The notes beneath the pieces were generated by a model. That model saw nothing but the letters and a program-made list of their open reading frames with translations. It made no database searches and was not told where the DNA came from. From Asticcacaulis taihuensis (GTDB taxonomy: Bacteria; Pseudomonadota; Alphaproteobacteria; Caulobacterales; Caulobacteraceae), in assembly GCF_900100255.1 (NCBI RefSeq), contig NZ_FMTS01000006.1, positions 62,001 to 126,000 of the forward strand: a DNA stretch of 64,000 bases. Direction: 5' to 3'. Position 1 is the stretch's first letter; every line of letters starts with the position of its first letter. Positions 56,130 through 64,000 of this stretch are shown piece after piece. The translations under genes were made by a program, and so were the position numbers.

Positions 56130-57168
56130 GGCTGTTTATCCGTACACCGGGGGTTGGCAGGGGCGGGGCTTCACTCAGTTCGAAGCGGATGGATTTCTGG
56201 CGATAATCGATCGTCACCGCCGCGAACTGACGCAGGAAATTCATGCCGATCAGCAGACCGGGGCGGTTATGCACATTCCAGGCGTCGAAGCTCGGCACGT
56301 CGGCGATCGCCAGCCTGGAATCGGTGAAGGACAGGTCTTCCAGCTTGATGAGCGAGACCGGGATGACCTCGCTGAGAATTTCGCCGCCGGTCACGCCTTT
56401 GAGAATGAGTGGCCCCAGACTGTGCAGGCCGCCGCGCAGGGCCAGCGCCGCCTTCAGCGCCCGATTACCGACCGAAATCTGGGCGCCTGTATCGATGAAG
56501 GCCGTGGCCCGGACGCCATCAACCACGCAATCGGAAACGCGCAGGCGGCCTGAGGATCCGCTGGCCCACAGGCGCGTGGAAGTACCCGGCGGGGGATGAC
56601 GGCGGCTCGGGTCGCGCGGCTGCTCTATTTTCAGAGTTTTGCCGGCGAAATCAAAGGTAACGCGGCTGTCGCTGATGGCATCGAGGCCAAGATAGCCATC
56701 GGCCAGCAGATACTGGCGCGGCAGGATAGGCAGGGTCAGGTTTTTGTGCCGGAACGGCCCGAAGGCCAGGCTGTCGACCTGAACCGTCTGGGCCGGGATG
56801 CGCCGGGAAAAACCATCTACCAGAACCGAGGCGACCGGCGCCAGACCCAGTGCCTGGGCGACATTGTCGGCCACAACCGAGCTTTCCGCGCCGGTATCGA
56901 CAACGAAATGATACGGCCCCTGGTCATTGATCATCACCTCGATGCTCAGGTGGTCGGCGTCATCCGTCCGGGCGGTCAGGGTGGCGGCGTCATGATCCTC
57001 AGGAGGAATATCTTTGGATGGCGTAGTGACCTGCTGGGAAAGCGCCGGGTGCGCGATAGAGAGGCCCAAAGCCGCTGCCGCACCGCTCATGATATGACGG
57101 CGCGACGCACAGGTTTGCGCCCGCGCGGCGATCCGGCTGTTTGGCCGGTTGTCTGGTAGTCCGCTCAC
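56122..57168 (-). CDS. Exported two-domain retropepsin-like aspartic protease (copy 2)
   Basis: The 348-residue paralogue of the next gene has the motifs VVDTGAESS (Asp 91) and FIDTGAQIS (Asp 226), with LADGYLGLDAIS and LLIGMNFLRQFAAVTIDY at corresponding places. The N-terminus has SRRHIMSGAAAALGLSIAHP, again a twin-arginine-like export signal. The two proteins align end to end, including FELSEAPP at the C-terminus, so they arose by tandem duplication. It is transcribed first of the pair. Both Asp-Thr-Gly sites are intact, so activity is plausible; substrate unknown. Confidence 0.85.
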   Translation of the reverse strand: MSGLPDNRPNSRIAARAQTCASRRHIMSGAAAALGLSIAHPALSQQVTTPSKDIPPEDHDAATLTARTDDADHLSIEVMINDQGPYHFVVDTGAESSVVADNVAQALGLAPVASVLVDGFSRRIPAQTVQVDSLAFGPFRHKNLTLPILPRQYLLADGYLGLDAISDSRVTFDFAGKTLKIEQPRDPSRRHPPPGTSTRLWASGSSGRLRVSDCVVDGVRATAFIDTGAQISVGNRALKAALALRGGLHSLGPLILKGVTGGEILSEVIPVSLIKLEDLSFTDSRLAIADVPSFDAWNVHNRPGLLIGMNFLRQFAAVTIDYRQKSIRFELSEAPPLPTPGVRINSHA

Positions 57169-57255
57169 GATGTTTCCCCCCCGGACCTGTTATCTCCGGC
57201 CGGTGGGATCACAGTAACATCGTTCTTTAAAAGCGCAATCGCCGCTTTGAGAGGA

Positions 57256-58224
57256 TTACAGCCCGACGAAAAACGTCTTCGAGCAGTATTCGCAGGTGAT
57301 ATGCACCTTGCCATCCGCTTCCAGCATTTCCGATTGCTCTTCGTCGGTAAAGGACTGTACCAGCCCCTCAACGCGTTCCTGCGTACAGCGGCAAAGCTTG
57401 TGAATCTGCTTGGCCGCGCTCAGGCGCACACCGTCCTCATGGAAAAGGCGGAACAGCAGGCGGTCGGCCGGCAGGTCGAAATCGGTCAGTTCTTCCTCGC
57501 CCAAGGTTTCGAACAGGGCACGTATATGCTGGAACGAGTCCTTCGTGTCGCCGCGGGTCGCGTCGCCGGCAATGGCCTGGATCATGGCGCCGGCGGCGCG
57601 CCAGTTCGGACCGTCCTCTCCGGCAAACTCGGTGCAGGCCAGCTTGATCTGGGTCGGCACCTGCTCCGACTGGCGAAAATAGGTCTCGGCGCACAGGGCC
57701 AGGCTTTCGCCTTCGATCGGCGTGATGCCCTGGTAGCGTTCGCCGTGGTTTTCCGGGTCGAGCGTCATGATGAAGGTGCCCTTACCGAGCAGGGCCTGGG
57801 CGCCCAGGCTCTGGAAGCTGCCTTCATTGGCCGCCACCAGCGCCACCAGCTCTTCCGGGTCGAAACGGCAGAAGCCGCGCAGGCCGCCCTTGGTGTCGTA
57901 ATCGGCCACGACATAGCGCACCACGCCGTCGCCCTGCGCCTGGAGGATCAGCCGGCCCTCGAATTTCAGCGACGCACCCACCAGCACGGCCAGAACGCAG
58001 GCTTCGCCCAGCAGATTGGCGATCTGCGGCGGATAGTCATGCGCCTTCAGTATCTGGTCGAGCGTCTCTCCCAGACGGACCAGCCGCCCATGCACGGGAT
58101 GGGCTTCGATAACGAAGCGGGCGGAATAGTCTTCGGTGGGATCGAGGATGTCGGGCATATATTCGCGCAGAAAAGAAGAGGTTTTGGTTACAGATTTTAC
58201 GGGTTTGGCAGCTTTATCGGTCAT
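57256..58224 (-). CDS. hslO: Redox-regulated chaperone Hsp33
   Basis: The 322-residue protein has the Hsp33 N-terminal fold (GRLVRLGETLDQILKAHDYP, LLGEACVLAVLVGASLKFEG) and the C-terminal zinc-thiol switch with CRCTQERV and CEYCSKTF. Under oxidation the zinc is lost and the protein becomes a holdase. A basic/Ser/Thr N-terminal extension of about 25 residues precedes the fold. It is divergent from the serBA gene across about 140 bases. Confidence 0.93.
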   Translation of the reverse strand: MTDKAAKPVKSVTKTSSFLREYMPDILDPTEDYSARFVIEAHPVHGRLVRLGETLDQILKAHDYPPQIANLLGEACVLAVLVGASLKFEGRLILQAQGDGVVRYVVADYDTKGGLRGFCRFDPEELVALVAANEGSFQSLGAQALLGKGTFIMTLDPENHGERYQGITPIEGESLALCAETYFRQSEQVPTQIKLACTEFAGEDGPNWRAAGAMIQAIAGDATRGDTKDSFQHIRALFETLGEEELTDFDLPADRLLFRLFHEDGVRLSAAKQIHKLCRCTQERVEGLVQSFTDEEQSEMLEADGKVHITCEYCSKTFFVGL

Positions 58225-58363
58225 TCGTCTACAGTTTTAAAGAATTAAGCCGCCACATGCCATAATAAATGGCGAAGGCGGTTGTGCGGGGGGCACTTTT
58301 GTCTTATTTGCGGCGCATCTTTTGAAGTGGGCGGACGGCCCCTGGCGCCGGATCAGCCCTTAA

Positions 58364-60301
58364 ATGGGCGTGACCGCTATGAATGCAAGCTTTCCTCAAC
58401 CGAACCTGGCCACTGTCGTTCTCGACTTTGACTCGACCTTCACCTCGGTCGAGGCGCTGGATGTTCTAGCCGAGCTGCTGTCCGCCGCTGATCCCGCGCG
58501 CCATGCCGATGTCGCCCAGATCAAGACCCTGACCGACCAGGCCATGTCCGGCGAGATCAGCTTCGCCGAGGCGCTGAACCGTCGCGTCCAGTTGCTCAAG
58601 CCGACGCGTGACGATATCGCCGCTCTGATCGAGGTGCTGAAGACCAAGGTCAGCGCTTCGGTGATCCGCAACAAGGCGGTGTTCACTGAGAACCCCGGCA
58701 AGTTCCGCATCATCTCCGGCGGCTTCCATGATTTCATCGACGCCGTGGTCGCCGATTACGGCATCGAGCCGGAATACGTCCTGGCCAATCGCCTGATCTG
58801 GAACGAAGAGGGCGTGGCTGTGGGCGTCGACCAGGCCAATCCCCTGTCGCAGGATGGCGGCAAGGTCACGGCCCTGTCGGGTCTCGGCGTCGCCGGCGCG
58901 GTCGCCATGGTCGGCGACGGCTGGACCGATTTCGAGGTCTATAAGGGCGGCGCCGCCGAACGCTTCTATGCCTTCACCGAAAACGTGGTGCGCCCGAAGG
59001 TGGTGGCCGCCGTCAATGGCGATACCAGCCTGACCGCCGCCTCGTTCGATGAGGTGCTGCACGCCGAAGGCTATCAGGGCCGCTATTCCTTCCCGCGCTC
59101 CAAGCTGAAGGTGCTGTTGCTGGAAAATATCCACCCCGACGCCGTCCGCGCCTTCCGTGAGGAAGGCTATGATGTCACTACCGTCAAGGGCGCGCTCGAT
59201 GAAGACGATCTGATCCAGGCCCTGCAGGGCGTCCATATCCTCGGCCTGCGTTCCAAGACCAATCTGACCGCCAAGGCCGTGGAAGCCGCCGACAAACTGA
59301 TGGCGGTGGCCGCCTTTTGCATCGGCACCAACCAGATCGATCTCAAGGCGTGCTCGCAAAAGGGCATCGCCGTTTTCAACGCCCCCTATTCCAACACCCG
59401 ATCGGTGGTGGAAATGGTCATCGGCCTGATCGTCATGCTGACCCGCAATATTCCCGATAAGTCGATCGCCATGCACAAGGGCAAGTGGGACAAGTCGGCC
59501 ACCGGCGCCCATGAGGTGCGCGGCAAGACGCTCGGCATTATCGGCTACGGCGCCATCGGCTCGCAACTGTCGATCCTGGCGGAAGCCTTCGGGATGCGCG
59601 TCATCTATTTCGACCTCGCCGAAAAGCTGACCCTCGGCAATGCCAAACGCTACCGCTCGCTCGATGCCCTGCTCGCTGAGGCCGATGTCATATCGCTGCA
59701 CGTCGATGGCCGGGCCGACAACAAGAACCTGTTCGGCGCCGCTCAGTTCAACCGCATGAAGGACGGCGCCCTGTTCATCAACCTGTCGCGCGGCCATGTC
59801 GTCGATATCGACGCCCTGTCGAATGCTCTGAAATCCGGCAAGATCTACGGCGCGGCCATCGATGTCTTCCCGCAGGAGCCGCGCACCAACGACGATCCGT
59901 TTGAATCGTCGCTGATGGGCCTCAAAAACCTGATCCTGACCCCGCATATCGGCGGCAGCACGGAAGAAGCGCAGGAAGCCATCGCTGAATTTGCTTCCGA
60001 ACGCCTCCTGGGCTTCCTCAATCGCGGTGATACCACCTTCTCGGTCAACATGCCGCATGTGGCCCTGTCGGAAGTCTCCGGCCGTCACCGCTTCCTGCAC
60101 CTGCACAGGAACGTGCCGGGCGTGATGGCGGCGATCAACGCCATCACGGCCAAGTACGATCTGAACGTTCTGGCCCAGCACCTGAAGACCAACGAAACCC
60201 TGGGCTATGTCATTGTCGATGTCGACAAGGGTTATCCGAAGGAAGCGTTGGAGGATCTCAAGGCCGTAAACGGCACCCTGAAATTCCGCTCCCTGGTCTA
60301 A
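58364..60301 (+). CDS. SerB-SerA fusion: phosphoserine phosphatase-like plus phosphoglycerate dehydrogenase
   Basis: The 645-residue protein has an N-terminal HAD domain (about residues 15-235) with nucleophile motif VVLDFDSTFTSVE (Asp 21, Asp 23), FRIISGGFHDFIDAV and MVGDGWTDFE, as in SerB, followed by a D-3-phosphoglycerate dehydrogenase (about 245-645) with GIIGYGAIGSQLSILAEAFG, NLSRGHVVDIDAL, LTPHIGGSTEEAQEA and a C-terminal ACT domain (NVPGVMAAINAITAKYDLNV). Both serine-pathway activities could be present in one chain; the intermediate aminotransferase SerC is not in the window. ATG 58379 is an alternative start five residues in. Confidence 0.88.
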   Translation: MGVTAMNASFPQPNLATVVLDFDSTFTSVEALDVLAELLSAADPARHADVAQIKTLTDQAMSGEISFAEALNRRVQLLKPTRDDIAALIEVLKTKVSASVIRNKAVFTENPGKFRIISGGFHDFIDAVVADYGIEPEYVLANRLIWNEEGVAVGVDQANPLSQDGGKVTALSGLGVAGAVAMVGDGWTDFEVYKGGAAERFYAFTENVVRPKVVAAVNGDTSLTAASFDEVLHAEGYQGRYSFPRSKLKVLLLENIHPDAVRAFREEGYDVTTVKGALDEDDLIQALQGVHILGLRSKTNLTAKAVEAADKLMAVAAFCIGTNQIDLKACSQKGIAVFNAPYSNTRSVVEMVIGLIVMLTRNIPDKSIAMHKGKWDKSATGAHEVRGKTLGIIGYGAIGSQLSILAEAFGMRVIYFDLAEKLTLGNAKRYRSLDALLAEADVISLHVDGRADNKNLFGAAQFNRMKDGALFINLSRGHVVDIDALSNALKSGKIYGAAIDVFPQEPRTNDDPFESSLMGLKNLILTPHIGGSTEEAQEAIAEFASERLLGFLNRGDTTFSVNMPHVALSEVSGRHRFLHLHRNVPGVMAAINAITAKYDLNVLAQHLKTNETLGYVIVDVDKGYPKEALEDLKAVNGTLKFRSLV

Positions 60302-60421
60302 GCGCGTATCGCTGGGCTGCAAATTGCCGTCTTTCTGTGCGCCCTTGCTCGTGTACAAGCGTACACGTCACTTCGGGTGCTCGAAAGCCAATAATTTTCG
60401 CCGCAGCGCTTCGGCTTAGAC
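60296..60421. repeat. Structured intergenic repeat A, copy 2
   Basis: GTCTAAGC (60296-60303) pairs with GCTTAGAC (60414-60421) and an inner CGCTG/CAGCG pair follows; CGTGTAC-AAGC-GTACACG forms the central hairpin. The interior shares CTGCAA, GCCGTCT, TGCTC and AGCCAAT blocks with copy 1 at 54994-55115. It starts at the serBA stop codon and lies between convergent genes. Confidence 0.78.
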
Positions 60422-60472
60422 GGGCCAGCGCTACAAGAATTTGATGGTCGGTTCTGGTTTCTTAATTTCGAA

Positions 60473-60946
60473 CTAGTCGAAATAGAGCACATCGTCATCC
60501 GGATCTTCGTCCGGCGTGGCGGCGGGCTGGCTCAGGCGTTTCCATGCCTCGAAAACTTCCGGCGGCACCTTGGCCGGCCGCTTGCCGTCATCCGGCATTT
60601 TCTGGATGAAGTTGAATTTCAGCCCCATGCGGTTGGCCATCGACCAGGCGGGCGATCCGCGCTTGACCATGGCGGTATCAAGATCGATCAGCCAGATTTC
60701 AGCCGGGATATGATCCAGGTTTTCCATGGCGACACGGGCGCCGCTGGCGCTCTGGTCAAGAATGCGGCAATTGATCACCTGCCGGCTGGAGAGAAACAGC
60801 ATGGCGCCGCGATCGTCGCACTGGGTCCGGGGTTCGGACCGGCGGTCGGCATATTGATCCGGCGTGATCACCTCTACCGACGGCCGCGCCGGTGCAGGCG
60901 GTGCAGCAGTGACGGGCGGGGCGGGACGGCGGATAGGCGGGGTCAT
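60473..60946 (-). CDS. PilZ-domain protein
   Basis: The 157-residue protein has a Pro/Ala-rich N-terminus, then DRRSEPRTQCDDRGAMLFLS and ILDQSASGARVAMENLD, which match the PilZ c-di-GMP motifs RxxxR and D/NxSxxG. The first Arg motif is RRSEPR, so binding is plausible. Its C-terminus is acidic. Start ATG 60946 follows AGG at nine bases. Effector of c-di-GMP signalling, possibly in motility or envelope control; the target is unknown. Confidence 0.85.
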   Translation of the reverse strand: MTPPIRRPAPPVTAAPPAPARPSVEVITPDQYADRRSEPRTQCDDRGAMLFLSSRQVINCRILDQSASGARVAMENLDHIPAEIWLIDLDTAMVKRGSPAWSMANRMGLKFNFIQKMPDDGKRPAKVPPEVFEAWKRLSQPAATPDEDPDDDVLYFD

Positions 60947-61530
60947 GATCAACCTGAAAGCAGAAATGGGCAAAGTGGCATGTGACGGGCACATGGTGCA
61001 TACGCATACGCGGTACTAAAGGATCACTGGTCACTCACCCGGCCGCCTTTGACGCGGCGGCTTACGGGTTTTTTGCGTATATGCACGCTGCTGGCCAATA
61101 CTATAGGCGCCTTTGGTTTATAAAAAATGAGTGAGTGCGCAAAAGGGATGCCGGCGGTGCAATAGATTGTGGATATTTGTTTTGCGGCGCAAATGAGTGT
61201 CGTAAATTGCAACCCTTGACATTGCATTTGTAAACGGGCATTTAGCGTTTTCGCTTTTGCGAAATAATTTTAATACGTTTTCCGTTTCAGTGGAAGCGTT
61301 GCCCATATACCGGGCGCTGGCCGCGTGAGGTATGCTTCTTTACAGGGAAGTACATACCGCCAGTGATTCAAGATCATCCTGTGATGATCTGACATCTATA
61401 AAAATGACCGAAGTCCGTGACACGCGAACGCTTCGACCCTCACCCCCCGATCTGTGATGTCACAGATGCGGGAAAGGGCCGTTGCGAAGGCGTGTGCTTT
61501 CGTGATGCCCGAAGCATATGAAAGACACAC
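60947..61530 (+). promoter_or_regulatory. Long gene-free leader of the DEAD-box helicase gene
   Basis: No convincing gene lies in these 584 bases. A TTGACA at 61216-61221 is a good -35, with only a weak -10 (CATTTA) 17 bases on. Stems: TTTCGC-TTTTT-GCGAAA-type near 61249-61264, perfect AGATCATC-CTGT-GATGATCT at 61371-61390, and perfect ATCTGTGA-TG-TCACAGAT at 61450-61467. If the promoter is right, the leader is about 290 bases long, as in cold-induced helicase mRNAs. A GCCGCC/GGCGGC stem followed by TTTTTT near 61041-61077 could be a terminator. Confidence 0.45.
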
Positions 61531-63321
61531 GTGACCAAACTGTTCTCCGACCTCGGCCTCTCCTCCACGCTGCTGATCCAGCTTGAAAAAGCCGGCTATA
61601 CCACGCCGACCCCGATCCAGGCCCAGGCCATCCCTGTCCTGCTGAACGGCCATGACCTGCTGGGCATCGCCCAGACAGGCACCGGCAAGACGGCGGCCTT
61701 CGCCCTGCCGATCCTGCAAAAGATCCTCTCGGACCGCAAGATGCCGGCGCCGAAGCAGACGCGCGTGCTCGTCCTGTCGCCGACCCGTGAACTGGCCTCG
61801 CAGATCGCCGAGAGCTTCCAGCAATATTCGCGCGGCACCGGCCTGCAAATCGCCACCATCTATGGCGGCTCGAAATATGGCCCGCAATACAAGGCTCTGA
61901 ACGGCGGCCTCGATATCCTCGTCGCCACGCCAGGCCGTCTGGTCGATCACATCGAACAGAAGACAATTGACCTCTCCACGGTCGAATTCTTCGTGCTCGA
62001 TGAAGCCGACCAGATGCTTGACCTGGGCTTCGTCAAGCCGATCCGCCAGATTGCCTCGCGCATCAAGGGCAAGCGTCAGAACCTGTTCTTCTCGGCCACC
62101 ATGCCGAAGGAAATCGGCATCCTGGCTTCTGAGTTGCTGAACGAACCGAAGAAGGTCGAGATCACGCCGGAAGCCACCACGGCCGAGCGCGTCGAGCAGA
62201 CCGTCCTCTTCATCGAGGCCGTGCGCAAGCGCGCCCTGCTGACCGAACTCTACGCCGAAGACAAGCTGTCGCGTACGCTCGTTTTCACCCGTACCAAACG
62301 TTCGGCCGACAAGGTCGCCGCCTATCTCCAGGCCGGGGGTATCGAATCCGCCGCCATCCACGGCGACAAATCGCAGGGCCAGCGCGAACGCGCTCTGCAA
62401 GCCTTCAAGGCCGGCAAACTCCGGGCCCTGGTCGCCACCGATATCGCCGCGCGTGGTATTGACGTCGATAACGTCTCGCACGTCATCAATTACGAACTGC
62501 CGAACGTATCAGAGGCCTATGTCCACCGTATCGGCCGTACCGCCCGTGCCGGCAAGAGCGGTATCTCGATCAGCTTCTGTTCGGATGACGAACGCAAGAT
62601 GCTGAAGGATATCGAACGGATGACACGCCAGCGCATTCCGTCGTTCGATCGCCGCAAGGACCAGGCGCTGAAGCTGCTCGACGAGGCCATGCTGGCTTCG
62701 GGTGTGGCCGAAAAGCCGACCACGCCGGAGCGTATCCCCGTCAAGCGTGAAGCCCGTCACATCGATCCGCACGCCGAGAACGTTCATAAGCGCAGTCGTA
62801 ATCGTCCGGGTAAATCCAATGCCGAAGGTTCGGACCGCGGCGAGCGTTCGTTTGCCGATCGCAAGTTCGGCAAGAAGCCGGGCGGTAAAAAGGATTTCGG
62901 CCCGCGCCCGGCGGCCTATGATCCGATGGCTGCCGAGCGTCCGGCGCCGGTCAATACCGATGCCTTCTTCGAGAAGCGCGCCGAAAAGAAGCCATTCGGC
63001 AAGAAGAAGCCGTTTGACCGTAACGCCCCGCGCGGGGGCCAATACGGTGAACGCGCCGAACGCAGCTATGATCGTCCGCGTTCGGAGCATGTCCATGCCG
63101 AACGCCCGCGCGAATACACCCCGCGTGACGATCGTGGCCCCCAGTCTTCGTTTGCCGATCGCCCCGTCCAGGAACGCAACAAGGCCCGTCCGTCCAGCCG
63201 CAAGGACAATGCCAAGGCGGGCGCCTCCAAGGGCGCCTTCAAGCCGGTCAACCCGCATTACAGCGAGGCGCCGAAGGCTCGAACGGAAGGCGCCCAGTTC
63301 AAGCGCCGTTCGCGTTCGTAA
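61531..63321 (+). CDS. DEAD-box ATP-dependent RNA helicase
   Basis: The 596-residue protein begins with the Q motif (TTPTPIQAQAIPVLLNGHD), then AQTGTGKTAAF, PTRELA, VLDEADQML, FFSATMP and HRIGRTARAG, the full DEAD-box set in the first 370 residues. A C-terminal basic tail of about 200 residues rich in Arg, Lys, Pro and Asp follows, typical of RhlE-like helicases in Caulobacteraceae. It unwinds RNA in ribosome assembly or mRNA decay. GTG 61531 starts it, behind a long structured leader. Confidence 0.9.
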   Translation: MTKLFSDLGLSSTLLIQLEKAGYTTPTPIQAQAIPVLLNGHDLLGIAQTGTGKTAAFALPILQKILSDRKMPAPKQTRVLVLSPTRELASQIAESFQQYSRGTGLQIATIYGGSKYGPQYKALNGGLDILVATPGRLVDHIEQKTIDLSTVEFFVLDEADQMLDLGFVKPIRQIASRIKGKRQNLFFSATMPKEIGILASELLNEPKKVEITPEATTAERVEQTVLFIEAVRKRALLTELYAEDKLSRTLVFTRTKRSADKVAAYLQAGGIESAAIHGDKSQGQRERALQAFKAGKLRALVATDIAARGIDVDNVSHVINYELPNVSEAYVHRIGRTARAGKSGISISFCSDDERKMLKDIERMTRQRIPSFDRRKDQALKLLDEAMLASGVAEKPTTPERIPVKREARHIDPHAENVHKRSRNRPGKSNAEGSDRGERSFADRKFGKKPGGKKDFGPRPAAYDPMAAERPAPVNTDAFFEKRAEKKPFGKKKPFDRNAPRGGQYGERAERSYDRPRSEHVHAERPREYTPRDDRGPQSSFADRPVQERNKARPSSRKDNAKAGASKGAFKPVNPHYSEAPKARTEGAQFKRRSRS

Positions 63322-63348
63322 ACCGAGGCCAAACCTCTGAATCGCCAG

Positions 63349-63388
63349 GAGCCGCGTGTGACCTTTGCACGCGGCTCTTGTGCTATTT
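63349..63388 (+). terminator. Terminator after the DEAD-box helicase gene
   Basis: GAGCCGCGTG (63349-63358) and CACGCGGCTC (63368-63377) form a 10-bp perfect stem, followed by TTGTGCTATTTTC. Confidence 0.75.
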
Positions 63389-63469
63389 TCACGGTTGTGT
63401 GAAGACAGCTTTTCCCGTTTAATAGAGGTGTGCCGAACAACGGTGCCAGTTGCCTGAGGATGCCGATCG

Positions 63470-64000
63470 ATGCCCGCCCTTTCGAGGATTGCCAAAGCCG
63501 CGACCAAAGCTGCCAGACAACCGATCGGCCTGATCACCTGCCTGATAGCGGCGCTCACCCTCTCTGCCGGCCTGATGATGACCGGCTGCACCCCCAGGGA
63601 CAATGAAGCCGCCGCCCCTCTGGCCATTGTCGCCAAAACGGTCGATGATCATTCCTATGCCCGCCCGCAGGAGGCGCGCGTCAGCCATGTCGATCTCGAC
63701 CTGACCGCCGATTTCAACCAGAAGATTCTCAAGGGCACGGCGACACTGACGCTCGTCACCGAGGCCAATGCCAAGCAGGTCATCCTCGATACCCGCGCGC
63801 TCGACATCCAGTCTGTCACCGATGCCTCCGGCGCCCCGCTGAAATTTACCCTTGGCAAGGGCAATGATATGATGGGCAAGCCGCTGACCATCGAACTGCC
63901 GCAAGGGGCGCAGAAGATCGTCGTCCATTATGCCACGACGAAGGACGGCACTGCCCTGCAGTGGCTCTCGCCCGAACAGACGGCCGGCAAGAAGCTGCCC
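63470..64000 (+). CDS. M1-family metallopeptidase lipoprotein (N-terminal part, runs off window)
   Basis: From ATG 63470 the frame stays open for 177 codons to the right edge. A long signal ends in LSAGLMMTGCTPRD, a lipobox with Cys. Then DDHSYARPQEARVSHVDLDL and KGTATLTLVTEANAKQVILD resemble the N-terminal beta domain of M1 aminopeptidases of the leukotriene A4 hydrolase type. The HExxH and GxMEN motifs lie beyond the window, so the call is by the N-terminal pattern only. Confidence 0.75.
   Translation, partial: MPALSRIAKAATKAARQPIGLITCLIAALTLSAGLMMTGCTPRDNEAAAPLAIVAKTVDDHSYARPQEARVSHVDLDLTADFNQKILKGTATLTLVTEANAKQVILDTRALDIQSVTDASGAPLKFTLGKGNDMMGKPLTIELPQGAQKIVVHYATTKDGTALQWLSPEQTAGKKLP

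Noticed and set aside
58466-60358. 630-codon minus-strand frame opposite the serBA gene
   Set aside because: Antisense shadow; the plus strand carries full catalytic motifs throughout.
61450-61467. CRP/FNR-type operator (TGTGA...TCACA) before the helicase gene
   Set aside because: The half-sites are separated by two bases rather than six, so it does not fit CRP or FNR spacing; kept only as an inverted repeat.

Overview
The window reads as a chromosomal segment of an alphaproteobacterium of the family Caulobacteraceae, with Asticcacaulis the closest fit I can name from memory. The grounds are the gene order fur-miaB-phoH-ybeY-corC-lnt-(PraR-like HTH)-metK-trmB followed by rimP-nusA-ylxR-infB and rbfA-truB-rpsO-pnp, a 1600-residue-class NAD-glutamate dehydrogenase of the GdhZ type, group III truncated haemoglobin, and the cysG-DUF2849-cysI-DUF934-cysH sulfate cluster. 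Coding strands are GC-rich with strong third-position bias, which also produces many long antisense shadow frames. I see no tRNA, rRNA, CRISPR array, transposase or prophage gene.

Layout. 1-2616: truncated secB, a Tim44-like protein, mltA, and a MAPEG-like membrane protein. 2617-8488: a 650-base gene-free stretch holding a possible structured RNA with a strong terminator, then gdhZ and a small VOC protein. 8489-16833: nfu, tsaB, rimI, fur, miaB, phoH, ybeY, corC, lnt and a PraR-like regulator, a tightly packed translation, iron-sulfur and envelope block. 16859-25923: metK with a palindromic operator candidate, trmB, an SdhC-like membrane protein, then the rimP-nusA-ylxR-infB transcription/translation operon with its own promoter and leader hairpin. 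25937-29513: a non-conserved-looking insertion between infB and rbfA (UspB-like protein, purU, two small paralogous membrane proteins, a DUF418 protein). 29607-33977: rbfA, truB, rpsO, pnp.

34196-45120 is accessory in character: a DUF2314/DUF2185 immunity-like protein, a pentapeptide-repeat gene that looks frameshifted, the sulfate assimilation operon, a GFA-family protein, a truncated haemoglobin, a VapBC pair, a TrxR-like ferredoxin-NADP reductase divergent from a LysR regulator, and a cysteine synthase. CysH, CysI, CysG, the reductase and CysK together could take APS to cysteine; no CysJ flavoprotein is present. 45318-51751 carries amino-acid genes (thrB, thrC, proB, proA) with a Sel1-repeat protein and an uncharacterised 87-residue protein. 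51923-54995 is phoR-phoU-phoB without the pst transporter genes. 55125-64000: two tandem exported two-domain retropepsin-like proteases, hslO, a serB-serA fusion, a PilZ protein, a DEAD-box helicase with a long palindrome-rich leader, and the start of an M1 peptidase lipoprotein.

The less ordinary material is mostly non-coding: at least three families of intergenic hairpin repeats, stem-loops beginning at stop codons, a stem abutting the nfu start codon, and leader structures ahead of gdhZ, rimP and pnp. No complete novel defence or biosynthetic system is visible; the best protein-level curiosities are the tandem double-DTGA proteases and the SerB-SerA fusion.
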